This document shows, in pieces, positions 8,847 through 19,444 of a stretch of 64,000 nucleotides of DNA. The position numbers and the translations under genes are program-made. The stretch is from Pseudobdellovibrionaceae bacterium (lineage in GTDB: Bacteria > Bdellovibrionota > Bdellovibrionia > Bdellovibrionales > Bdellovibrionaceae), in NCBI GenBank assembly GCA_019637875.1, contig JAHBUW010000013.1, positions 62,001-126,000 on the forward strand, given 5' to 3'. Under the pieces are notes generated by a model. The model was not told the origin of the DNA and did not search any database. It was given only the letters and a program-made list of their open reading frames with translations. Within the stretch, counting starts at the first letter, position 1. Each line of letters begins with the position of its first letter.

Positions 8847-10295
8847 ATGGGGTTAACAGAAGAGTGGTCAAAAGCCAAGTTCACGGCGGTCATCAGCGAT
8901 TTGCACCTGACCGAAGCGGAGCCCGTGAATCCCCGCTTCCCGCTGTGGAAGAAGTATAAAACCCGTGAGTTTTTCTTCGATCAGGTCTTTGGCGACTTCC
9001 TGAATGAAATCGAAAAGCGTGCCGGTGACGAACAAGTCGAATTGATCTTGAACGGCGACATTTTCGATTTCGACAGCGTGATGAAGATGCCCGACCAACC
9101 CGCTTTCCGGATTTCGAATCTGGAAAAGAAGCGGGGCCTGTTCGCGCGTCCCGAGCGTTCACAATTCAAAATTCAAGTCATCACGGATCACCACGCGGAA
9201 TTTTTCTGGCATTTGAGAAGTTTCCTAAGGCGCGGACATCGTGTCGTTTTCATCGTGGGCAATCACGACGTGGAACTGCACTTTCCCGAGGTGCAGTCGC
9301 ATCTACTGGACGTGCTGGATCCGGACGAGCGCGCGCGCGGCCGTATCCGCTTTTGTGAGTGGTTTTACATTTCAAACGGCGACACGTTGATCGAGCACGG
9401 GAATCAGTACGACCCTTACTGCGTTTGCGAAGACCCGGTGCAACCTTTCGCCCGTGGCTATAACTACAAGACGTTGCGGTTACCGTTCGGCAACATGGCT
9501 TGCCGATATATTCTGAATGGACTGGGATTCTTCAATCCCCACGTCGAATCGAATTACATCATGACGGTCACCGAGTACGTGAAGTTCTTCCTGAAGTACA
9601 TGGCCCGCGCGCAACCGCTGCTGATTCTGACGTGGCTGGGCGGTGCGTTCATGACGCTTCTGATGTCGATGAAAGATCGACTGTCGGTCGCGATCCGCGA
9701 TCCGTTGCGCATCGAGGACCGCATCGAGGAAATCGCCGCCCGGTCGAACGCGACGCCACGTATGGTGCGGGAGCTGAAAGAGTTGGCCGCCGAGCCCGCG
9801 ACCGGGGACATCTTCGCGATGGCCCGTGAGTTGTGGTTGGACCGCGCTTTGATCGTGTTTTTCGCCTTTTTCCTTATTTTGGAAGCGTTCGTGCTGATCA
9901 ATACGGTTTTTCACGTCTCGTTTTATTGGATGTTCATTCCCCTGTTCGCGATGCTCCCGTTTTTTCTTTTCTATAGCCAGTCGATCCAAAGTTTGGTTTC
10001 AGGCTATAAAGAACCCGATGAGCGCATCTTAAGCACGGCGGGTCAGATCACGAAAACGAACCGGATCGTGTACGGGCACACCCATATCATGCGCCACGAA
10101 ATGATCGGTTCCGTGGAGCATCTGAACTCGGGCTGCTGGTCACCGGCATTTTTGGACGTGGAGTGTACGCGCCCCATCGGCCAGAAAACCTTCGTGTGGA
10201 TCGAGCCCGAAGAGGAATATCGACGCGCCCACCTGTACCAATTTGCGGATGGCGCCATCCAAGAGATCAAAGCTTTGCCGCGGTCGGGCGGCTAA
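8847..10295 (+). CDS. Membrane-associated metallophosphoesterase
   Basis: A 482-residue product with the calcineurin-like phosphoesterase motifs in order: SDLHL, NGDIFD, GNHD, then EHGNQYDPY and the terminal GHTH, which form the dinuclear metal site. The set resembles LpxH-type UDP-2,3-diacylglucosamine hydrolases and related envelope phosphoesterases, but the protein is about twice as long. Hydrophobic segments near residues 255-270 and 330-375 lie between the GNHD and GHTH motifs and would anchor or dock it on a membrane. The substrate cannot be named. The ATG at 8847 has only a weak Shine-Dalgarno. Confidence 0.8.
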   Translation: MGLTEEWSKAKFTAVISDLHLTEAEPVNPRFPLWKKYKTREFFFDQVFGDFLNEIEKRAGDEQVELILNGDIFDFDSVMKMPDQPAFRISNLEKKRGLFARPERSQFKIQVITDHHAEFFWHLRSFLRRGHRVVFIVGNHDVELHFPEVQSHLLDVLDPDERARGRIRFCEWFYISNGDTLIEHGNQYDPYCVCEDPVQPFARGYNYKTLRLPFGNMACRYILNGLGFFNPHVESNYIMTVTEYVKFFLKYMARAQPLLILTWLGGAFMTLLMSMKDRLSVAIRDPLRIEDRIEEIAARSNATPRMVRELKELAAEPATGDIFAMARELWLDRALIVFFAFFLILEAFVLINTVFHVSFYWMFIPLFAMLPFFLFYSQSIQSLVSGYKEPDERILSTAGQITKTNRIVYGHTHIMRHEMIGSVEHLNSGCWSPAFLDVECTRPIGQKTFVWIEPEEEYRRAHLYQFADGAIQEIKALPRSGG

Positions 10296-10323
10296 CCACG
10301 CGCCGCGCATCGCGACTTTGGGT

Positions 10324-10352
10324 TTGCTTGGCCCGCTTTTGCGGTGTCAAAT
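10324..10352 (+). promoter_or_regulatory. Possible sigma70-type promoter for the histone gene
   Basis: TTGCTT (10324-10329), a 17-base spacer and TCAAAT (10347-10352) lie about 27 bases before the histone ATG. The elements are imperfect, and this is proposed from spacing and position only. Confidence 0.3.
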
Positions 10353-10378
10353 TCAACCCATTGGAGAAGGAGTCTTCC

Positions 10379-10573
10379 ATGGCAGAAGTTTTGGTTGTGA
10401 CAAGCAAAGTCAAAAAGTACATCAAAGAAAAAGGCGGAATGAACACTTCGGCTGAAACGATCGACGTGCTCAGCAAAGCGATCGAGCAACTGTGCGCAAA
10501 AGGCATGGACTCGGCGAAAGCGGACGGCCGTAAGACCGTTATGGCTCGCGATATCGTGATCGATCACCTGTAA
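10379..10573 (+). CDS. Bacterial histone-fold protein (Bd0055/HBb-like)
   Basis: A 64-residue, Lys-rich product whose ATG is preceded by a strong GGAGAAGGAG at 10362-10371. The pattern is one histone fold: helix 1 near VTSKVKKYIKEKG, the long helix 2 from SAETIDVLSKAIEQLCAKG, and the C-terminal RKTVMARDIVIDHL helix with the RKTV(M) motif typical of archaeal-type histones. It closely resembles the Bdellovibrio bacteriovorus histone Bd0055 as I recall it, which is an abundant nucleoid component reported to bind DNA in an unconventional way. It has no tails. Longer frames opening at 10163 and 10243 are not needed. It is likely expressed alone at high level. Confidence 0.9.
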   Translation: MAEVLVVTSKVKKYIKEKGGMNTSAETIDVLSKAIEQLCAKGMDSAKADGRKTVMARDIVIDHL

Positions 10574-10585
10574 TTTGGTTTTCAA

Positions 10586-10614
10586 CCGGCCGTCGTCTTC
10601 GGGCGTGCGGCCGG
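10586..10614. terminator. GC-rich hairpin between convergent histone gene and ligA
   Basis: Arms CCGGCCG (10586-10592) and CGGCCGG (10608-10614) form a perfect 7-base stem between the histone stop and the ligA stop. No clear T-tract follows on either strand, so termination is only suggested by position between convergent genes. Confidence 0.35.
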
Positions 10615-10616
10615 AT

Positions 10617-12668
<2,052 letters not shown>

Positions 12669-12724
12669 TCAGGGGTCAAATGTGATGAATTACGAAGGTT
12701 ATTCACCGCGCCGAAAGGAAGCCC

Positions 12725-13018
12725 ATGGCTGAGTCCTCCATCGATCGCGCGGCCGTCGAAAAGGCCGCGAAACTCGCCCGCTTGGAAATTGAACCGACCG
12801 AAATCGAACAGCTCACGAAACAGCTGCAAAATGTTTTGGCGAACTTCGAAAAGGTCGCCCAAGTTCAAACCGACGGCGTCGAGCCCTTGGTGACGCCTTC
12901 GGATTTCGAGGCCCAGGTTCGTGCCGACGAAGTGAAAGTCGAGCTGAAGGCAGAGGACATCACCGCCAATGCTCCCGCGAAGCAAGGCAATCTGTTCGCG
13001 GTTCCCCCGGTCGTTTGA
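12725..13018 (+). CDS. gatC: Aspartyl/glutamyl-tRNA amidotransferase subunit C
   Basis: The 97-residue helper subunit that holds GatA and GatB together. The N-terminus follows the family pattern (VEKAAKLARLEIEPTEIEQL) and the C-terminal belt segment includes LVTPSDFEAQVRADEV. An AAAGGAAG lies 6-7 bases before the ATG. First gene of gatCAB, whose presence implies that Gln-tRNA and/or Asn-tRNA are made here by transamidation of mischarged tRNAs; whether glutaminyl- or asparaginyl-tRNA synthetase is also present cannot be seen from the window. Confidence 0.93.
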   Translation: MAESSIDRAAVEKAAKLARLEIEPTEIEQLTKQLQNVLANFEKVAQVQTDGVEPLVTPSDFEAQVRADEVKVELKAEDITANAPAKQGNLFAVPPVV

Positions 13019-13038
13019 TATTTTGAAATGAGGATGAA

Positions 13039-14514
13039 ATGGATCTGTTAACGGCGGGCCTCGGCGAAATCGCGGGCGCGGTGAAAACCAAAAAAATCTC
13101 CGCGAAAGAAGTCTCGCAATTCTTCTTGGATCGGGCCCAGCGCCTGGACACGAAGCTGAACTCCTTCATCGGTTTGAATCCCGATCTGCTGCAACAAGCA
13201 GAGGCGGTGGATCAGCGTATCGCGAAGGGTGAAGACGTCGGACCGTTGGCGGGCGTCCCCTATGGAATCAAAGACATGTTTTGCACGAAGGGGCTGCGTA
13301 CGACGGCGGGCTCGAAGATTCTTGAAAATTTCGTGCCCCCCTATGACGCCACGGTCGTCGCAAAAATCAAAGCGGCGGGCGGCTTGGTTCTGGGTAAACT
13401 CAATCAAGACGAATTTGCCATGGGCTCGTCGAACGAGACCTCGTTTTTCGGCAGCGTGAAAAACCCTTGGAACACCGATTACGTTCCTGGCGGTTCTTCG
13501 GGCGGTTCGGCCGCGGCGCAGGCGGCGCGTTTGTGCGCGGCAAGTTTGGGCACCGATACGGGTGGATCCATTCGTCAGCCCGCGAGTTTTTGCGGCATTG
13601 TGGGCGTGAAGCCCACCTATGGCCGCATCAGCCGGTACGGGATCATCGCCTATGCGTCTTCGCTGGATCAGGCCGGACCCATGGTGAACTCGGTTGCGGA
13701 TGCGGCACTCAGTTTGGAAGTGCTGTGCGGTAAAGACGCGCGCGACATGACGACCGCGGACCACGAGGTGCCGGCGTTCTCGAAAAATATCAACCGTTCG
13801 TTGAAGGGTCTGAAAATCGGTTTGCAGAAAGAAGCGGTGCAAGCCGGCGGCCTGCATCCCGATGTGCAAAAGTCGGTGGATCAAGCCGTTGCCTTTCTGA
13901 AATCCGAAGGCGCCGAGATCGTCGAAGTCTCGATTCCGCTGACGGAAATGGCCGTGCCGGTGTACTATCTGGTCGCGACTTCCGAGGCGTCTTCGAACCT
14001 GGCCCGTTATGACGGCGTGAAGTACGGTTACCGCGCGGACTTTCCGAACCTCAGCGCCATCGACTTGGAAGAGTTCTATTCGAAAACGCGCGGTCAAGGT
14101 TTCGGCAAGGAAGTGAAACGCCGGATCGTCCTTGGGACCTTTTGCCTTTCGGCGGGATACTACGACGCCTACTACAACAAAGCCTGCCAAGTGCGCCGTT
14201 TGCTACGCGACCAATACTTGGCGGCGTTCAAAAATTGCGACGTCATCTTGTCGCCGGTTTCGACTTCGCCCGCTTTCAAATTGGGCGACCGGATTTCCAA
14301 TCCGCTGACGATGTATTTGAACGACATCTTCACCGTTTCCACGAACCTGGCCGGGCTTCCCGGCATGAGCGTGCCCTTCGGGTTTTCGGGCGAAGGCTTG
14401 CCGATCGGCATTCAGCTGACGGCGGCGCATTTCGAAGAGCAGAAGATGTTGAACGTCGGCGCGGCCTTGGAAAGTGCGGCGCCCGACAAGAAGAAGGTGC
14501 CTCATGTCTATTAG
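13039..14514 (+). CDS. gatA: Aspartyl/glutamyl-tRNA amidotransferase subunit A
   Basis: The glutaminase subunit, which releases ammonia for the GatB reaction. The 491-residue amidase-signature protein has the Lys-cisSer-Ser triad at Lys78 (YGIKDMF), Ser153 or Ser154 in GGSSGGS, and Ser177 in GTDTGGSIRQ, almost the same numbering as characterised GatA proteins. It follows gatC by 20 bases and overlaps the start of gatB by 11 bases. Confidence 0.97.
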   Translation: MDLLTAGLGEIAGAVKTKKISAKEVSQFFLDRAQRLDTKLNSFIGLNPDLLQQAEAVDQRIAKGEDVGPLAGVPYGIKDMFCTKGLRTTAGSKILENFVPPYDATVVAKIKAAGGLVLGKLNQDEFAMGSSNETSFFGSVKNPWNTDYVPGGSSGGSAAAQAARLCAASLGTDTGGSIRQPASFCGIVGVKPTYGRISRYGIIAYASSLDQAGPMVNSVADAALSLEVLCGKDARDMTTADHEVPAFSKNINRSLKGLKIGLQKEAVQAGGLHPDVQKSVDQAVAFLKSEGAEIVEVSIPLTEMAVPVYYLVATSEASSNLARYDGVKYGYRADFPNLSAIDLEEFYSKTRGQGFGKEVKRRIVLGTFCLSAGYYDAYYNKACQVRRLLRDQYLAAFKNCDVILSPVSTSPAFKLGDRISNPLTMYLNDIFTVSTNLAGLPGMSVPFGFSGEGLPIGIQLTAAHFEEQKMLNVGAALESAAPDKKKVPHVY

Positions 14515-15937
14515 GGGATTCGAACCGGTCATCGGGCTGGAAATTCATGCGCAGCTGAAGACGAAGTCGAAAATTTTCTCGACCGACCCGACCACCTTCG
14601 AGGCCGGAGACAACGAAAACACCAGCCCCGTCAGCGTGGGGATGCCCGGGACGTTGCCGGTGACGAACGCGGCCGCGATCGAGTGCTCGATCAAAGCGGG
14701 TCTGGCGTTGAACTGCGAAATCCGTAAACGGTCGGTGTTCGCGCGGAAAAACTATTTCTATCCCGATCTTCCGAAGGGCTACCAGATCTCGCAGTATGAT
14801 CAGCCGATCTGCGAGCGCGGACAAGTGACGTTCAAAGTCGATGGCACCGTCAAGACGGTCAAAATCGAGCGCGCGCACATGGAAGAAGACGCGGGGAAGT
14901 CCACCCACTTGGGGGATATGACGCTCGTGAACTACAATCGCTCGGGCGTTCCTTTGCTCGAAATCGTTTCGGGTCCGGATATGCGTAGCCCGGCCGAAGC
15001 GGCGGAGTACGCGCGCACCGTGCGCCAGATTCTGCGCTATCTCAATGTTTGTGACGGCAATCTTGAGGAAGGTTCACTTCGTTGCGACTGCAACGTCAGC
15101 GTCCGTCCCGTCGGCCAAGAGAAATTGGGAACGAAGGTTGAAATCAAAAATATCAACTCGTTCCGTTTCGTCGAGAAGGCGATCGAATACGAAATCGAAC
15201 GCCAGATCGATGCGGTCGAGCGCGGTGAAAAAATCATCCAAGAGACCCGCCTTTGGGATCCGGATAAGAACCGCACTTTCTCGATGCGCACCAAAGAGGA
15301 CGCCCAGGACTATCGCTATTTCCCCGATCCCGATTTGCTGCCGGTCGTGGTGTCTTCGGCGATGATTGAAAAGTGCCGTGGCGAGCTGCCCGAGCTTCCG
15401 TTCGCGCGCATCGAGCGCTTTACGACGGCGCTCGGCCTACCGCCACAGGACGCGGAAGTGCTGACAACCGAGCGAGAGGTTGCAGACTACTTCGAGATCG
15501 TCGCCCGGGTTTGCGGAAATGCGAAAGCCGCGTCGAATTGGATCATGACGGAGCTGCTGCGTGAGTTGAATCAAGCGAACAAAACGATTTCGGATTCGCC
15601 GATCAAAGCGGAGGCGCTGGGCCAAATGATCGCGCTTGTCGAAAAGGGAACGATTTCGGGCAAGATCGGCAAAACCGTCTTTGCCGAGATGTGGGCCAGC
15701 GGAAAAGATCCGGAAACGGTCGTCAAAGAGAAAGGCCTGGTGCAGGTCAGTGACACCGGCGCGCTCACGAAAATCATCGACGAGGTCATCGCGGCGAATC
15801 CCGCGCAGGTCGCGGATTATCGCGGCGGCAAGGTGAAACTTTTCGGTTACTTTGTCGGCGCCGTGATGAAGGCGTCCAAAGGGCAAGCCAATCCGGATGT
15901 CGTGAATCAAATCCTGACCGAGAAGCTGAAAGGTTAG
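14504..15937 (+). CDS. gatB: Aspartyl/glutamyl-tRNA amidotransferase subunit B
   Basis: Phosphorylates and amidates Glu-tRNA(Gln)/Asp-tRNA(Asn). The 477-residue product starts MSIRGFEPVIGLEIHAQL, with the family signature VIGLEIHAQL at its N-terminus, the catalytic-domain segment PDLPKGYQISQYDQPI, and a C-terminal YqeY-like tRNA-binding tail. The frame is open to 14474, but the ATG at 14504 fits the family start. It overlaps gatA by 11 bases, indicating coupled translation. Confidence 0.97.
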   Translation: MSIRGFEPVIGLEIHAQLKTKSKIFSTDPTTFEAGDNENTSPVSVGMPGTLPVTNAAAIECSIKAGLALNCEIRKRSVFARKNYFYPDLPKGYQISQYDQPICERGQVTFKVDGTVKTVKIERAHMEEDAGKSTHLGDMTLVNYNRSGVPLLEIVSGPDMRSPAEAAEYARTVRQILRYLNVCDGNLEEGSLRCDCNVSVRPVGQEKLGTKVEIKNINSFRFVEKAIEYEIERQIDAVERGEKIIQETRLWDPDKNRTFSMRTKEDAQDYRYFPDPDLLPVVVSSAMIEKCRGELPELPFARIERFTTALGLPPQDAEVLTTEREVADYFEIVARVCGNAKAASNWIMTELLRELNQANKTISDSPIKAEALGQMIALVEKGTISGKIGKTVFAEMWASGKDPETVVKEKGLVQVSDTGALTKIIDEVIAANPAQVADYRGGKVKLFGYFVGAVMKASKGQANPDVVNQILTEKLKG

Positions 15938-15943
15938 TTGCCT

Positions 15944-16885
15944 ATGCGCATCGCCGCTTTGGATTTAGGATCGAATACTTTTTTGTGTTTGATTGCGGAA
16001 GGTGAACTTGTGGACGGAAGTCCGCGACTCAGCCGAATCCTGAGTGATGAAGTGCGTATGGTGCGACTGGGGCAAGATGTCGATCGTAACCGGCGCTTCC
16101 ATCCCGACGCCCTCGCGCGGGCGGAAACCGCGCTCGCGGAGTTTCAAGAAACGATTCAGAAATTTCAACCGGACCGAATTTTGGCGATGGCGACTTCAGC
16201 CGCGCGCGATGTCGAAAACGCCGACGCGCTTTTCGATCTGGGGCGAAAGTACGGCATTCCGATCGAAGTCATCCCCGGCTCCCAAGAAGCGCAGATCACC
16301 TACGCGGGCGCGACGAGCGGCGGCGCCAGCGACACCCCGACCCTCGTCATCGACATCGGCGGGGGTTCCACGGAGTTCATTCGTGGTGTCGGCACCGAGA
16401 TGGGCTGGGGACACAGCCTGGACCTGGGTTGCGTTCGTTTGAAAGAACGTTTGGGTTATCGCGAAACGCTGACGGTCGATCTTGAGCGCGAAGCGCGCGC
16501 CAGAATCCAGGAAGAGCTACGCTCACTTCCGGCGAAAGTCGGATTGAGCGACGAAGCGACGGACATGAGCGTCCAAAATATCCTCGCGGTCGCCGGGACC
16601 CCGACGGAACTCGCGCGCATGGAACTTGGGGCTTTCGATCCGGCGAAAATCGACGGCTTCACTTTCACGCGTGAAAGAATAGAAGAGTGGGTTCGTCGAC
16701 TGGCTCCTCTGACCCCCACGCAAATTCACGAGCAGTTCCAAGTTTCCCCGGGCCGGGCCGATGTCTTGGTGTTGGGGCTTCTCATTTTAAGTGAAGCGAT
16801 GACCTTTTTCGCGCGACCGAGCTTGCAAGTCTCGACTCGCGGAGTACGCTTTGGCGTGGCATTCGTCGCGCTGACACGGGGGTAA
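15944..16885 (+). CDS. Ppx/GppA-family phosphatase, short form
   Basis: A 313-residue member of the ASKHA-fold exopolyphosphatase/guanosine pentaphosphate phosphatase family. Visible motifs are the phosphate-1 loop ALDLGSNTF, the TSAARDVENA segment, the Glu-containing IPGSQEAQITY motif, and the phosphate-2 loop IDIGGGSTEF. It has only the two ATPase-like domains and lacks the C-terminal HD-like extension of E. coli Ppx, like the short Aquifex type. It could hydrolyse polyphosphate or pppGpp; the sequence does not decide. The ATG at 15944 was preferred to the TTG at 15938. It begins 6 bases after gatB. Confidence 0.88.
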   Translation: MRIAALDLGSNTFLCLIAEGELVDGSPRLSRILSDEVRMVRLGQDVDRNRRFHPDALARAETALAEFQETIQKFQPDRILAMATSAARDVENADALFDLGRKYGIPIEVIPGSQEAQITYAGATSGGASDTPTLVIDIGGGSTEFIRGVGTEMGWGHSLDLGCVRLKERLGYRETLTVDLEREARARIQEELRSLPAKVGLSDEATDMSVQNILAVAGTPTELARMELGAFDPAKIDGFTFTRERIEEWVRRLAPLTPTQIHEQFQVSPGRADVLVLGLLILSEAMTFFARPSLQVSTRGVRFGVAFVALTRG

Positions 16886-16886
16886 G

Positions 16887-17354
16887 ATGCGTTTTTGGAT
16901 TGGCCTGATTTCGATTGTCCTGACCTCGACCTTCGCCCACGCGGAAATCAAATTCCCGAAAGAAAAAATCAAACTGGGTGGCAAGACCATCACGGTCGAG
17001 GTCGCACGTTCCAACGAGCAGCTCGCGCATGGCCTGATGTACCGCACGCAGATGGGTGAAAATGACGGCATGATTTTCATTTTTCCCGACGTCGATACGC
17101 GGTCGTTTTGGATGAAGAACACCTTCATTCCTTTGAGTATCGGTTTCTTCGACGAAGACAAAATCCTGGTGGATATTCAGGACATGGAGGCCGTGAAATC
17201 TGAAATGGTCACGACTCCACCGTCTTATGTGAGCGCGAAGCCTGCGAAGTATGCGCTCGAGATGAATCGGGGTTGGTTCCTCAAAAATTCCATCAAAGTT
17301 GGCGCGAAGTTCGAGGGTCTGAGCGACACCAAAACTCCCCGGAAACGCCCGTAA
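16887..17354 (+). CDS. Exported DUF192 protein
   Basis: A 155-residue product with a signal peptide (hydrophobic residues 3-17, then AHAE) and one DUF192 domain. Landmarks are the VEVARSNEQLAHGLMYR entry strand, the FWMKNTFIPLSIGFFD core and the YALEMNRGWF segment near the end. DUF192 proteins are small periplasmic proteins of unknown role, sometimes next to secretion or envelope genes. It starts one base after the Ppx stop, so it is probably the last gene of the gatCAB unit. No convincing terminator follows before the promoter at 17417. Confidence 0.88.
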   Translation: MRFWIGLISIVLTSTFAHAEIKFPKEKIKLGGKTITVEVARSNEQLAHGLMYRTQMGENDGMIFIFPDVDTRSFWMKNTFIPLSIGFFDEDKILVDIQDMEAVKSEMVTTPPSYVSAKPAKYALEMNRGWFLKNSIKVGAKFEGLSDTKTPRKRP

Positions 17355-17416
17355 ATCGCGGGGACTTCCGTCTAGCTTTCGCACCGGACTGGACCTTTTG
17401 ATCCTGGCATAGGTCT

Positions 17417-17445
17417 TTGCATCATGAATTTTTTATGTCTATGAT
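17417..17445 (+). promoter_or_regulatory. Strong sigma70-like promoter
   Basis: TTGCAT (17417-17422), a 17-base AT-rich spacer and TATGAT (17440-17445) form a near-consensus promoter. Transcription would start near 17452, giving a leader of about 40 bases with an AAGGAAG ribosome site before the ATG at 17493. Confidence 0.7.
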
Positions 17446-17492
17446 GGACCAAAGAGACAGAAGGTCTCGTTAAAACTTCAAGGAAGAGTTTT

Positions 17493-18935
17493 ATGAATAA
17501 ACGCCTTGCGTTGCTACTGAGTGTTGTCGTCGCCTTTCATATGGGCGCTTGTACCTCGAATGATTCGAGGGACGACGAAGCCGCGGCCGAAGAATCCATG
17601 AGTGGAGAGGAATCGCTCGAAGACGTCGAGGGATTGGACGGTGATGCGGTCGCCGAAGATTCCACGTCGGGTGAGGAGTCCTTCGAGGAAGCTCCCGCGG
17701 ACGGCGGTGACGCGATGGCGGATGCTGGCGCAAGCGGTGGCGACGAAGGCTTCTCGGAAGACGCCCTGAGTGACGATGGCGGCGCGGTCGCGGAAACTCC
17801 CCCCGGCGACGGTGGCTTCTCGGAAAGCGATATGGGTTCGGATACGGCCTTCGCGGATAGCGGTTCTACGGACACCGCAACCGTGACCGAGACTCCCCCG
17901 ATGTCGGAAACTCCCCCCGTTTCGGAACCTCCTCCGGCGATGGACACATCCTCTTCGTATGATTCGGGCTCGAGCAGTGCGAGTACCGGTGGTGGTGGCG
18001 GCGGACGCAGCTATCCCGTCATTCCCGTGAAGAAGGTCGAAGGAGCCCCATTCGAACGCGATGGTGTGCTTTTGAACGCGGTCTACTTCGCCCGTCCCGG
18101 CGACACCTTCTCGAAAGTCGCGAAGATGATTTATCAGGACGGAAAGAAAACGAAAGAGCTGAAGAATGTGAATCCGGACACCATGCCGCGCGTGGGTGAT
18201 CCCATTTACTACAATTCCCCGAATCGTCCCACCGACAACTCGGTCATGAAGGTTTACTACGAAGACGCGGGCATCCAGCCGAAAGTCTATCTGGCGAACG
18301 AAGGCGATGATCTGAAGAAAGTCTCGAAGAGCTTGTTGGGCTTCGATGGCGCGTGGAAAGAAGTTTGGGCTTCGAACTCGGTCGAGTCGAAGTCGAAGGT
18401 CCCCGCCGGCACCGAATTGAAATACTACTCGGATTCGGACAGCGAACTGGCTCCTCCCACGATGGCGCAAAATACGCCGCCGGTTCCGGAAACTCCGATG
18501 CCTCCCGCTCCCGACATGGATTCGGGTATGCCGCCGGCGCCGGATATGGGAATGCCCGGTGCGGACATGGGGATGCCTCCGGCTCCTGATATGGGAATGC
18601 CTCCGGATCAGATGGCCGATGTACCGCCGCCGCCGGACAATATGTTGCCGCCGCCGGATGCGGGTCCCGACGCGGGAATGGCGGGCATGAACGAGATGCC
18701 TCCGCCCGACATGATGCCTCCGCCGCCGCCGCCGCCCCCTCCTCCGCCTCCGGAGAACAACATGGCGCAAAACCGGCCCGACCTTTCGGCGGACAGCTCG
18801 GATAACGACATGATGCTGGCTCTCGGTGCCGCAGGTGGAATCGCGGTGATTCTGGCGGTCGTGATGGTCATGCGCCGCAAACGCCAACAGCGTGAGATGG
18901 CGGCCGCGTTCGGCGATACTCAAGTCGGAACGTAA
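17493..18935 (+). CDS. Lipoprotein-like LysM-like protein with poly-Pro region and C-terminal membrane segment
   Basis: A 480-residue product with a signal and lipobox-like MGAC (Cys20), then a long acidic Ser/Gly/Glu/Asp-rich region (about 21-165). Two LysM-like modules follow at about 197-246 (ARPGDTFSKVAKMIYQ) and 263-312 (ANEGDDLKKVSKSLLG), then a Met/Pro repeat region (about 320-430) with a run of 13 prolines. A transmembrane helix lies at about 439-460, followed by basic RRKRQQ. Lipidation at one end and an inner-membrane helix at the other could bridge the periplasm; the topology is inferred. The architecture is loosely FimV-like. It has its own promoter and terminator. Confidence 0.75.
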   Translation: MNKRLALLLSVVVAFHMGACTSNDSRDDEAAAEESMSGEESLEDVEGLDGDAVAEDSTSGEESFEEAPADGGDAMADAGASGGDEGFSEDALSDDGGAVAETPPGDGGFSESDMGSDTAFADSGSTDTATVTETPPMSETPPVSEPPPAMDTSSSYDSGSSSASTGGGGGGRSYPVIPVKKVEGAPFERDGVLLNAVYFARPGDTFSKVAKMIYQDGKKTKELKNVNPDTMPRVGDPIYYNSPNRPTDNSVMKVYYEDAGIQPKVYLANEGDDLKKVSKSLLGFDGAWKEVWASNSVESKSKVPAGTELKYYSDSDSELAPPTMAQNTPPVPETPMPPAPDMDSGMPPAPDMGMPGADMGMPPAPDMGMPPDQMADVPPPPDNMLPPPDAGPDAGMAGMNEMPPPDMMPPPPPPPPPPPPENNMAQNRPDLSADSSDNDMMLALGAAGGIAVILAVVMVMRRKRQQREMAAAFGDTQVGT

Positions 18936-18959
18936 ATTCCAAAGTCAGACATTTGAACG

Positions 18960-18997
18960 ACGCGCGCCCGGAAACTCGGCGCGCGTTTTCTTTTTTT
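18960..18997 (+). terminator. Rho-independent terminator after the LysM-like gene
   Basis: Perfect 9-base stem ACGCGCGCC/GGCGCGCGT (18960-18968 and 18978-18986) with a 9-base loop, followed by TTTTCTTTTTTT. Confidence 0.9.
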
Positions 18998-19000
18998 GGG

Positions 19001-19032
19001 AAAAAGAAAAAGGCCCTCCGTAGAGAGCCTTT
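19001..19032 (-). terminator. Rho-independent terminator for the PilZ gene
   Basis: On the minus strand a 10-base stem (19023-19032 with 19009-19018, one mismatch) and a 4-base loop is followed by a T-rich tract (19001-19010). It faces the plus-strand terminator just upstream. Confidence 0.8.
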
Positions 19033-19060
19033 CGATGAACGTGGTTTTTGGAAGCGTCGC

Positions 19061-19444
19061 TTAGGCGACTTTTTTGAAGATCTGATCCAGGATGCCGCGT
19101 GTGCCGGAGCGCTTCGATTCGACGAAGTAGATCAGATCGTCGACGATCTGCACGTCACGGTTGTTCTGCGGCATGAACTTCACGCCCGAACCCACCGAGT
19201 TCGACCAAATCACGACCGCTTGAACTTGGCGTTCGCGACCGCTGACCTGGAAAGTCAGATTGAGTTTCTCACCGGCGCGCAGGGCGCTTTCGCGGTGGGA
19301 AAGGAATGCACCAGAGAGACTGATGTTTTTCAGGCTACCGCCGCTGGCTTCACGAGCGTAGCTCTTGCGAAATTCGACGACGATATTGAGCGGCGTACGG
19401 GGAGCCGGGGACTTTTCTGCTTGCACAACTTCCTCCTCTTTCAC
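19061..19444 (-). CDS. PilZ-domain protein
   Basis: A 127-residue single-domain protein starting at GTG. The PilZ second motif is present as LKNISLSGAFL (N-x-S-x-x-G), followed by the expected beta strands (LTFQVSGRERQVQAVVIWSN, VGSGVKFM) and a C-terminal helix. The first c-di-GMP contact motif, RxxxR upstream of NxSxxG, is not visible; the equivalent region reads PRTPLNIVVEFRK. It may therefore be a non-binding PilZ protein acting through protein contacts. It is monocistronic, with its own terminator. Confidence 0.82.
   Translation of the reverse strand: MKEEEVVQAEKSPAPRTPLNIVVEFRKSYAREASGGSLKNISLSGAFLSHRESALRAGEKLNLTFQVSGRERQVQAVVIWSNSVGSGVKFMPQNNRDVQIVDDLIYFVESKRSGTRGILDQIFKKVA

Noticed and set aside
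18480-18760. Short direct repeats in DNA considered as a CRISPR-like or tandem repeat element
   Set aside because: They encode the Met/Pro/Asp repeats of one open protein and have no regular spacer structure.
17514-18923. Minus-strand frame of 469 residues opposite the LysM-like gene
   Set aside because: Arg/His-rich shadow of a repeat-rich gene, with a strong promoter and terminator in the plus orientation only.
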